From CAVSIP01 sp963728075 (GTDB lineage Bacteria; Actinomycetota; Actinomycetes; JAFAQI01; DASSKL01), in assembly GCA_963728075.1 (NCBI GenBank), contig CAVSIP010000001.1, positions 62,001-126,000 on the forward strand: a stretch of DNA of 64,000 nt, given 5' to 3'. Position 1 is the stretch's first letter. Every line of letters starts with the position of its first letter. The notes under the pieces were generated by a model. It saw only the letters and a program-made list of their open reading frames with translations, was not told where the DNA came from and ran no database searches. Below, piece by piece: positions 41,019-47,916 of this stretch. A program made the translations under genes and the position numbers.

Positions 41019-41978
41019 TCAGGGAATGCGGATGACCTGGCCGGCCCAGGTGAGGCCGGCACCGAAGGCGAGCAGCAGCGCGGGTTCGCCGCTGCGGACC
41101 TCGCCGGAGGCGGCGAGGCGGGACAGGGCCAGCGGCACGGAGGCCGCCGACGTGTTGCCGGTCTCGACGACGTCGCGCGAGATCACGGCGTCCGGCCGCA
41201 GGCCGGACTTCTGCAGCGCCCGCACGATCGCGTCGACGATGCGCAGGTTCGCCTGGTGCAGCACCACCGCGCCGAGGTCCGCGGGGGAGACACCCGCGGC
41301 GGCGCAGGCCTGCAGAGCGACGGGAGCGAGGGTCGTCGTGGCCCACCGGAAGACGGCCTGGCCGTCCATGCGGATGAGCCGCTCCGGGGCCGGTGCGGTG
41401 ATGAGCCCGGCGGCGCTGCCGTCACTGCCCCACACCGGCCGGCCGATACCCGGCTCGTCGGAGGGGCCGACCACGGCGGCGGCCGCGCCGTCGCCGAACA
41501 GGATGCAGGTCGAGCGGTCCGACCAGTCCAACCAGTCGGTGAGCTTCTCGGCGCCGATGACGACCGCGTGCCGGGCGCTGCCGGCGCGTACGGCGTCCGC
41601 GGCCATCGCGAGCGCGTAGCAGAAACCGGCGCACGCGCCGTTGAGGTCCGCCGCCCCGGCGTGGGTGGCGCCGAGCAGGTGCGCCACCTCGGGCGCGCCG
41701 CCGGGGATGGTCGTCGGCGTCGTGCACGTCGCCAGCAGCAGCAGGTCGACGTCGTCTGCGGCGACGCCGGACTGCGCCAGCGCCTTCGCCGCGGCGTCGG
41801 TGGCCATGGCGACCACCGACTCGTCGCCGGCGGCCACCCGGCGGGTGGCGATGCCGGTCCGGGTGCGGATCCACTCGTCGCTGGTCTCGACCATGCCGGC
41901 GAGGTCGTCGTTGGTGACCAGCCGGGCAGGGCGGTGCTCGCCGAGCCCGAGGATGCGCGCCTCGTTCCCGGTGCTCAC
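41019..41978 (-). CDS. fabH: beta-ketoacyl-ACP synthase III
   Basis: A 319-residue initiating condensing enzyme. GTG 41978 overlaps the fabD stop. The catalytic set is Cys in LNGACAGFCYALAMA, His in AVVLHQANLRIVD and Asn in VETGNTSAASVPLAL; the start TSDEWIRTRTGIATRRVA is typical. It joins acetyl- or branched acyl-CoA to malonyl-ACP. Mycobacteria lack fabH in this place, so the gene order is closer to Streptomyces. Confidence 0.93.
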   Translation of the reverse strand: MSTGNEARILGLGEHRPARLVTNDDLAGMVETSDEWIRTRTGIATRRVAAGDESVVAMATDAAAKALAQSGVAADDVDLLLLATCTTPTTIPGGAPEVAHLLGATHAGAADLNGACAGFCYALAMAADAVRAGSARHAVVIGAEKLTDWLDWSDRSTCILFGDGAAAAVVGPSDEPGIGRPVWGSDGSAAGLITAPAPERLIRMDGQAVFRWATTTLAPVALQACAAAGVSPADLGAVVLHQANLRIVDAIVRALQKSGLRPDAVISRDVVETGNTSAASVPLALSRLAASGEVRSGEPALLLAFGAGLTWAGQVIRIP

Positions 41979-43144
41979 GCGTGCACCGCCTGCGGGTGCA
42001 GCCGGGCGATCGGTTGCCCCGGGCCGACCGGGTCGCCGTCGTGCGCCAACCACTCGACGAGGACCCCGCCGTACGGGGCGGGCACCGTGGCCTCGCTCCG
42101 CGCGGAGACGACGGTGCCGACCGGGGCGCCCTGCTCGACGGCCGTGCCCGGCTGCACCGGCAGCGCGTGGAACGTGCCACCGGTGGGGGCGACGACGATG
42201 CGCCACGGGGGAGCCGCCTCGCCGGGCGGGACGGCGTGCTCGGCGAGCAGGGTGCGCGCCTCGACCAGGTCGTCCGGGCTCTTGACCGCGAGCGTCCGGA
42301 CGCCCGGGAGGGCGCGGCGGACCAGCCCGACCAGGGTGCCCCCCGGCGGCAGCTCGATGACGGCGGTGACCCCCAGCGCGGCGAGCGTGTCCATGCACGC
42401 GTCCCAGCGCACCGGCGCCTCGACCTGGGCGACGAGGCGGCGCAGCAGCTCGGCACCGTCCGTCACCACCGCTCCGTCGGCGTTGGACAGCACGGGCAGG
42501 CGCGGGTCGCGAGCGGCGACACCGGCGGCCAGGGCGGCGAGCCGCTCGCGCGCCGGGGCCATGGCGGAGGTGTGAAAGGCACCTGCGACCTGCAGCGGGC
42601 GCACGCGCGCGCCGGCGGGCGGCTCGTCGGCCAGGCGGGCGAGGCCGTCGAGCGGGCCCGCAGCCACGATCTGCCCGGCTCCGTTGCGGTTGGCGGCCGT
42701 CAGGCCGAGCTCGGCGAGCCGGGCGTCGACGGCCTGGGCGTCACCCCCCAGGACGGCCGACATGCCGGTGGGGGTGGCGGCTGAGGCTGCCGCCATCGCT
42801 CGCGCGCGCTCCCGCACGAGCGTCAGCGCCGTCTCGGTCGCGAGCGCTCCGGACAGCGCCGCGGCCGTGAGCTCGCCCACGCTGTGCCCGGCCACGACCC
42901 GTGCAGGGAGCGGGTTCGTACCGAGCTCGGCGGCGACGGCGAGCCCGGCGGCGACGATGAGCGGCTGGGCGAGCGCGGTGTCGCGGATCTCCTCCGCGGT
43001 GGCGGTCGTGCCGGCGGCGACGAGGTCGACGCCGGCGACGGAGGACAGCCAGCTGAGCCGGTCGGCGACCGACGGCAGCTCCAGCCAGGGAGCGAGGAAC
43101 CCGGGCGTCTGGGCGCCCTGGCCGGGGGCGAGGATGGCGAGCAC
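41975..43144 (-). CDS. fabD: malonyl-CoA:ACP transacylase with C-terminal lipoyl-like domain
   Basis: A 389-residue protein; ordinary FabD has about 300-310. Residues 1-305 are FabD: APGQGAQTPGF, the nucleophile GHSVGELTAAALSG (S88), and AFHTSAM (H191). Residues 313-385 add a hammerhead domain: WRIVVAPTGGTFHALPVQPG, AVEQGAPVGTVVSARSEATV and PAPYGGVLVEWLAHDGDPVG PGQPIARL. In biotinyl/lipoyl domains the lysine would be at the tip of the turn; here the equivalent position is Ser (R-S-E), so it should not be modified. GTG 43144 follows GAGGGTGAAG. First structural gene of the FASII operon, under a palindrome at 43213. Confidence 0.88.
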   Translation of the reverse strand: MLAILAPGQGAQTPGFLAPWLELPSVADRLSWLSSVAGVDLVAAGTTATAEEIRDTALAQPLIVAAGLAVAAELGTNPLPARVVAGHSVGELTAAALSGALATETALTLVRERARAMAAASAATPTGMSAVLGGDAQAVDARLAELGLTAANRNGAGQIVAAGPLDGLARLADEPPAGARVRPLQVAGAFHTSAMAPARERLAALAAGVAARDPRLPVLSNADGAVVTDGAELLRRLVAQVEAPVRWDACMDTLAALGVTAVIELPPGGTLVGLVRRALPGVRTLAVKSPDDLVEARTLLAEHAVPPGEAAPPWRIVVAPTGGTFHALPVQPGTAVEQGAPVGTVVSARSEATVPAPYGGVLVEWLAHDGDPVGPGQPIARLHPQAVHA

Positions 43145-43212
43145 GTCTTCACCCTCAGGTGCGGCGGCGGCTTTCGTCCGTAGCGGCGCGCACGAAGTTC
43201 AGCCCCCAGCAG

Positions 43213-43229
43213 TTGTAGGAAACCTACAA
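43213..43229. promoter_or_regulatory. TTGTAGG-AAA-CCTACAA palindrome upstream of fabD
   Basis: A perfect 7-base inverted repeat with a 3-base spacer, 70 to 85 bases before the fabD start and overlapping the last codons and stop of the PucR-type regulator gene. The position suits an activator or repressor site for the fab operon. The adjacent FasR-like protein is the natural candidate, by inference. Confidence 0.6.
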
Positions 43230-44402
43230 GGTGCGGCCGGAGGCGTCGAGCCGGCCCACGGTCAGGGCGACCCGCAGCACGAACGCAGGACGTGGCTGAG
43301 TGGCGTCGAGCCCGGTCGCCTCGGCGGCGCGTCGAAGCCGGTAGCGCACCGTGTTCGGGTGCACGTACAGGAGGCGGGCCGTCGCCTCCAGCGATCCGGC
43401 GCTTTCGACGTACGCGGCGACCGTGTCCATGATCGCGTCGCCGGTGCCGAGCAGCGGTATGTAGACATCCTCCACCAGCCGGGTACACGCCGACGGGTCG
43501 CCGTCGAGCGCGCGCTCGGGGAGGAGATCGGTCGCGGGCACCGGGCGCGGCGCGTCCGGCCAGCCGGGAGCCGCGCGCACCCCGGACAGCGCGGCCCGCA
43601 CCGACGCTGCCGCCTCGGCCAGCTCGGGGACCGTGTGCCCGAGCACGACCGGTCCGGGGTCGAACTCGGGCAGCAGCGCCGTGGCCGCCGCGAGCGGATC
43701 ACGCGGGGCGCCCAGCAGGATCACCAGGAGGCCACCCTGCACGCCGGCGAGCACCTCGACGGGGACGTGCCGTGCGGTGCGGTGGACGTCGTCGAGCAGC
43801 GCCTCGGGCTCGCCCTCGCGAGCGCCGCCGGCGACCGCCGCGACCGGGGACCGGGAGTCCCAGCCGAGCGCCGCCGCGCGGGACAGCAGGGCGTCGTCGT
43901 CGTCGCCACGCAGCACCGCGTCGACGACGAGCGCCTCCAGGCGGGCGTCCCAGGCCCCCCGCTCCTCGGCGGCCTGCGCGTAGACCAGGGCCGCGGCGAA
44001 CGCGACCTCGCGGGAGAAGCGCAGCACGTGCTCGCGCAGCCAGACCTCGTCCGACCCGGCGAGCTCGGGGACGGCGTCCTCGACCACCTCGACGGTGACC
44101 CGGATCAGGTCGACGGTCTGCTGCAGGGTGACCGCGCGTGCCATCTCACGCGGGGCGGCGGCGAACACCTCCCCGGTGATCTGCCGTTCCTCGTCCGGAC
44201 GGCGCAGCCACTCGGCGAACGCGCGGATGCCCGCCTGGACGACCAGGCCCACCCAGGCTCGCTGGTCGGCGGGCATCGCGCTGAACCAGGGCAGCCGCTC
44301 CTCCATGTGCCCGACCGCGCGGGTGGACAGCGTGCCCGTGGCACGGACCACCCGCCGTACGGTCACCGCCGCCCGCGACCGACCGCCGCCGCTGCTGCTC
44401 AC
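43224..44402 (-). CDS. PucR/FasR-type regulator of fatty-acid genes
   Basis: A 392-residue regulator. The C-terminal HTH_30 domain reads GSLEATARLLYVHPNTVRYR LRRAAEATGL, the mark of PucR-type proteins. The middle resembles a GGDEF-like fold typical of the group (VEVLAGVQGGLLVILLGAPR). The gene directly before fabD matches FasR of Streptomyces and the Rv2242-type protein of mycobacteria, both placed beside fabD. GTG 44402 is my choice; the frame extends upstream and no ribosome site is strong. It probably acts at 43213-43229 and perhaps at its own upstream repeats. Confidence 0.82.
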   Translation of the reverse strand: MSSSGGGRSRAAVTVRRVVRATGTLSTRAVGHMEERLPWFSAMPADQRAWVGLVVQAGIRAFAEWLRRPDEERQITGEVFAAAPREMARAVTLQQTVDLIRVTVEVVEDAVPELAGSDEVWLREHVLRFSREVAFAAALVYAQAAEERGAWDARLEALVVDAVLRGDDDDALLSRAAALGWDSRSPVAAVAGGAREGEPEALLDDVHRTARHVPVEVLAGVQGGLLVILLGAPRDPLAAATALLPEFDPGPVVLGHTVPELAEAAASVRAALSGVRAAPGWPDAPRPVPATDLLPERALDGDPSACTRLVEDVYIPLLGTGDAIMDTVAAYVESAGSLEATARLLYVHPNTVRYRLRRAAEATGLDATQPRPAFVLRVALTVGRLDASGRTL

Positions 44403-44435
44403 CTGCTGGAGGGTGCCACGCCGTCCTGGCAAAGG

Positions 44436-44519
44436 TGATCTGTCTCGTCGCACGGGACAGATCAACGTGCGGAAATCGGCCCGCGACACGCCGTACGGAC
44501 CGCGAGTTGATCCGTCTCG
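44436..44519. promoter_or_regulatory. inverted repeats between regulator and PHP gene
   Basis: TGATCTGTCTCG (44436-44447) and CGGGACAGATCA (44453-44464) form an inverted repeat with one mismatch and a 5-base spacer. A third copy, TGATCCGTCTCG, lies at 44508-44519. The set sits between divergent genes and is a likely binding region for a dimeric regulator. Confidence 0.5.
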
Positions 44520-44571
44520 AACGCGACGCCGCCCTGCCGTACGGGGGCGCCGTACGGGGAAGGGAGCACGC

Positions 44572-45594
44572 GTGAGTGCCACCCAGCGCGCCGTCGCCGC
44601 CCTCGAGCGGATCGCGTACCTGCTCGAGCGGGCGCTGGAGCCCGGCTACCGGGTCAAGGCGTTTCGGCGGGCGGCCTCGACCGTCGCCGAGGTGGGTGAC
44701 ACCGAGCTCGAGCACCGGCTCGCGGCGGGCACGCTGCAGGAGCTCCCCGGGATCGGGACGGTGACCGCCGCGGTGGTGGTCGAAGCGGTGGCCGGCGACC
44801 GGCCCGGCTACCTGCAGCGACTGGAGACGGAGTACGCGGCCCCGCTCGCCGAGGGTGGGCAGGCTCTGCTCGCCGCGCTGCGCGGTGACCTGCACACCCA
44901 CTCCGACTGGTCGGACGGCGGCAGTCCGGTCGCCGTCATGGCCCGGGCGGCCCGGGAGCTCGGGCACGACTACGTCGCGCTCACCGACCATTCGCCGCGG
45001 CTGACGGTCGCCCGCGGCCTGTCACCGGACCGCCTGCGCGAGCAGCTCGACGTCGTCACGCGCCTCAACGAGGAGCTGGTGCCGTTCCGGCTGCTCACGG
45101 GGATCGAGGTCGACATCTGCGAGGACGGCTCGCTCGACCAGGAGCCCGAGCTGCTGGAGCGCCTGGACGTGGTGGTGGCGAGCGTGCACAGCAAGCTGCG
45201 GATGCCGGCCGCCGAGATGACCCGGCGGATGGTGGCTGCGATCGCGAACCCGCACACGGACGTCCTCGGGCACTGCACCGGGCGGATCGTGCGCGGCCGC
45301 GGACGGCCGGAATCCCAGTTCGACGCGGAGATCGTCTTCGAGGCGTGCCGCCGGTTCGGGGTCGCGGTCGAGGTGAACGCGCGGCCGGAGCGCCTGGACC
45401 CGCCGAGACGCCTGCTGCGGATGGCCGCGGACGCCGGGTGCCTGGTCAGCATCGACACCGACGCGCACGCGCCCGGCCAGCTCGAGTGGCAGCCGTACGG
45501 CTGCGCCCGCGCGGAGGAGTGCGGGGTGCCGGGGGATGCAGTCGTGAACACCTGGGGCGTCGACCGGCTGCTCGCGTGGACGCAGCGTGCCTGA
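44572..45594 (+). CDS. PHP-domain phosphoesterase, PolX C-terminal type
   Basis: A 340-residue protein. GTG 44572 follows GGGAAGGGAG. Residues 1-85 contain helix-hairpin-helix motifs (LPGIGTVTAAVVVEAV) like the DNA-binding part of PolX. The PHP domain follows with its metal ligands: GDLHTHSDWSDGG, VALTDHSPRL, LTGIEVDICEDGSLD, VVASVHSKLRM, DVLGHCTGRI and ISTDAHAPGQL-type residues (SIDTDAHAPGQLEW). It lacks a polymerase domain, so it may be a DNA 3'-end or histidinol-phosphatase-like phosphoesterase. It is divergent from the FASII regulator. Confidence 0.85.
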   Translation: MSATQRAVAALERIAYLLERALEPGYRVKAFRRAASTVAEVGDTELEHRLAAGTLQELPGIGTVTAAVVVEAVAGDRPGYLQRLETEYAAPLAEGGQALLAALRGDLHTHSDWSDGGSPVAVMARAARELGHDYVALTDHSPRLTVARGLSPDRLREQLDVVTRLNEELVPFRLLTGIEVDICEDGSLDQEPELLERLDVVVASVHSKLRMPAAEMTRRMVAAIANPHTDVLGHCTGRIVRGRGRPESQFDAEIVFEACRRFGVAVEVNARPERLDPPRRLLRMAADAGCLVSIDTDAHAPGQLEWQPYGCARAEECGVPGDAVVNTWGVDRLLAWTQRA

Positions 45595-45682
45595 CCGTCC
45601 GTAATGCCGGTATTTCGTGGGTTGGACACGCTTCAGGAAGGTTGTCCGCGTGTCGAGACATCGGTAGGACATGCGCGGGGGG

Positions 45683-46024
45683 ATGACGATGGGCGGGACG
45701 TGGCAGGGGCGAGGGTGCACGGTCGTGACCCTCGCGGGGCGGCTCGACGACGCGCTCGGTGAGATGCGGCGCGGCCGTGGTCGCCTGCTGGTCGTGGACC
45801 TGCTGCATGCGTGCGCGGACGACGACACGCTGGCTGCGCTGATCCGCGTCCTGGCCGCGCGGCGACGGTCCGGGCGGGACGTTCTCGTGGTGAACGCGCC
45901 CGTCGAGCTCGAGGTCGCCCTGCGAGCGGTACGGGTCCCGACGGCCCGTACGTGCGACGCCGCCGTCAGGCCCCTTCGGCGGACTGCCGCGGCTGCGGAA
46001 CCAGCTGTTGTAGCGGCAACGTGA
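45683..46024 (+). CDS. STAS-like domain protein
   Basis: A 113-residue protein from ATG 45683, preceded by GCGGGGGG. The pattern TVVTLAGRLDDAL, LLVVDLLHACADDDTLAALI and RRSGRDVLVVNAPVELEVAL is that of a STAS (anti-sigma antagonist-type) fold, but the usual phosphorylatable Ser after the second strand is replaced by Asp residues (ADDDT). The C-terminal 59 bases overlap the reverse-strand gene. Function unknown; no anti-sigma factor is nearby. Confidence 0.5.
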   Translation: MTMGGTWQGRGCTVVTLAGRLDDALGEMRRGRGRLLVVDLLHACADDDTLAALIRVLAARRRSGRDVLVVNAPVELEVALRAVRVPTARTCDAAVRPLRRTAAAAEPAVVAAT

Positions 46025-46808
46025 GGACGTCGGTGAGGTTCTCGTCGACGACGTCCGCGACGAGCAGGGCGCACGCGGCGTCCACGCAGAGCGTCAGCAC
46101 GCGTTCGGCGTCGGCGTCCATCGACTCCCGACGGCAGTCGGGGCAGTAGCGCCCGATCGCCTCGGTGGCGCTGCGCCGGACGAGGGTCCACACCCGACGG
46201 CGCGACGTCAGGACCGCTGCCTGCCAGGTCTCGGTGCGGGCGGTGTCGCGCATCTCCTCGTCCATCGTCCAGGCGGTCCGCAGGAGCGACTCGAACGCGA
46301 CCGACGACCGCGGGTCGTGGCAGCGGCTGGACAGGCTCGGCAGGGCGGTGAGCAGCGCCTTGAGCTCCTCGGAGCGTGGGCCGAGGTCGGGCTCGTCGAA
46401 GTTCTGCGTGGGGAAGACGTCGCGCCACGCCCGCATCAGCGCTGCGTGCTCCCCCCGGGTCAGCATCGGCCGGGCGTACGCGCCGGCGATCGCGTCGCGG
46501 ATCGCCTTCAGCGCGACCAGCGTGACCTTCGGGTCGACCCGGACGTAGTCCTCCTCGCCGGCGATGTCGTCGGCGAACAGGGACTGGACGGCCTCGAACG
46601 CGGCGAGCACCTCCGTGACGAGGGGTGAGTCGGGCCCCAGTGCACGGGCCCGCGCGTCGGCCACGTACACCGTGTTCTGCCAGGCGGAGGCGAGCTGGGC
46701 GACGTGGCCGTCTTCGACGTGCGGCAGCTGCGCCAGCACGCCCAGGATCTCGCCGAGGTTGGGGTGGTCCTCGAGCGCCTCGATGGTGCCGGTCCGCCGC
46801 CGGATCAT
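45966..46808 (-). CDS. conserved hypothetical protein
   Basis: A 280-residue, mostly helical protein (MIRRRTGTIEALEDHPNLGE, EILGVLAQLPHVEDGHVAQL, LMRAWRDVFPTQNFDEPDLG). A CPDC pair (RYCPDCRRESMDADAERVLT) and further cysteines near residue 240 may bind a metal. ATG 46808 has GGGGACAGG upstream; the frame stays open to 46970, but that part looks non-coding. I do not recognise the family. Confidence 0.6.
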   Translation of the reverse strand: MIRRRTGTIEALEDHPNLGEILGVLAQLPHVEDGHVAQLASAWQNTVYVADARARALGPDSPLVTEVLAAFEAVQSLFADDIAGEEDYVRVDPKVTLVALKAIRDAIAGAYARPMLTRGEHAALMRAWRDVFPTQNFDEPDLGPRSEELKALLTALPSLSSRCHDPRSSVAFESLLRTAWTMDEEMRDTARTETWQAAVLTSRRRVWTLVRRSATEAIGRYCPDCRRESMDADAERVLTLCVDAACALLVADVVDENLTDVLTLPLQQLVPQPRQSAEGA

Positions 46809-46927
46809 GACCTGTCCCCGCTGCCCACGTTCCCATCCTGGCCCCATCGGGCGGCGGGTGTCGGTATCCCGGGGGATTGGGGCGTGAAATCGTCCGAACG
46901 GACGAGGCGACGGCCTCCGTACGGGCT

Positions 46928-47338
46928 CTAGAAGCGGTGGTGCTCGACCGAGCCGCCGACCGCCTCCCACACCTCGTTGACGTTCGCGAACTCCCGGCCG
47001 CTCGGCAGCTCCTTCACCCGGGCGACCACGTGGTCGGGGGCATGCGCGTCCATGGCCACGTCGATGAGCTGCTCGCGTACGGCCGGGTAGACGTCCCGGC
47101 CGAGGTAGCCGGCCAGCTCCGCACGCAGCTCCACGTCACTGTCGGACATGCCGTCGGGCTTGCCGCCGGAGTGCGTGCCGTCCGGAACCCGGTCGACGTC
47201 GGGCTCGCCCTCACCGGACGGCTCGAGCTGGTGCCACTCCTCGGCTCGGGTCTGCCGGCCGGAGCGCATCATGCCCTCGGTCTCCTCCTTGAGCTCCTCG
47301 TCGACCCTCGGGCTGGTCTTGTCGCTGGCTCGGTCCAC
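46928..47338 (-). CDS. DUF2795 domain protein
   Basis: A 136-residue charged soluble protein. GTG 47338 has GGAGG eight bases upstream. The N-terminal half is hydrophilic and disordered (EELKEETEGMMRSGR). The C-terminal half has the DUF2795 pattern: RAELAGYLGRDVYPAVREQL, AHAPDHVVARVKELPSGREF, ANVNEVWEAVGG. The family is often linked to stress or envelope genes; its role is unknown. Confidence 0.75.
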   Translation of the reverse strand: MDRASDKTSPRVDEELKEETEGMMRSGRQTRAEEWHQLEPSGEGEPDVDRVPDGTHSGGKPDGMSDSDVELRAELAGYLGRDVYPAVREQLIDVAMDAHAPDHVVARVKELPSGREFANVNEVWEAVGGSVEHHRF

Positions 47339-47532
47339 GGGTGGCCTCCGGATGCGTCGCGGTCAGTCATGTCTGGGGCTACCCGCCGGCGGCCGCGGAA
47401 CACGAAGGTGTATGCGGGGTGACAGTCACCTGACGGACGTGCAAACCCGCCGGGAACCGGGCACTACCACCTTCGACAACGGATCGCAAGGGCGACGCAC
47501 ACGACGACGTGCAGACGAGGAGCCACCCAGCC

Positions 47533-47916
47533 ATGGCAGTCGAGGGCCGGACCGTGCTGAACAAGGGCCTCGGGGCTGCCGCACTGCTGCCGGCGAGCCT
47601 CGTCGGCGCGGTTCTCGTCGCCGCTCCGTTCGCGGGCACGACCACGCGCCCGCTGGCGGACCAGCGCCCGGCGAGTGCCACCTGGTCCGCCCCGGCGCCG
47701 TCCGATCCCGCGTCGACGGCGCTGACCACCTCCTCCGGCACGGCGACCGACGGTGCGAGCAGCACGTCGGTGCAGCAGGTGGAGTCCAGCAAGCTGGACC
47801 TGAAGGTCCCGCAGGCGGGGCTGCGTGCGCTGGTGCTGGCGTACCTCACCATCACCATCGCCGGTGCGGCCGTGATCGTGCTCGTGGCCTCGCGCACCGG
47901 GAGCCGCGGCTCCTAG
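47533..47916 (+). CDS. hypothetical membrane protein
   Basis: A 127-residue protein with two membrane helices: residues 14-32 (LGAAALLPASLVGAVLVAAP) and 97-118 (LRALVLAYLTITIAGAAVIV). The Ser/Thr/Ala/Pro-rich middle probably lies outside the membrane. ATG 47533 is weakly preceded by GAGGAG. It is convergent with aceE, overlapping it by four bases. I recognise no family. Confidence 0.5.
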   Translation: MAVEGRTVLNKGLGAAALLPASLVGAVLVAAPFAGTTTRPLADQRPASATWSAPAPSDPASTALTTSSGTATDGASSTSVQQVESSKLDLKVPQAGLRALVLAYLTITIAGAAVIVLVASRTGSRGS

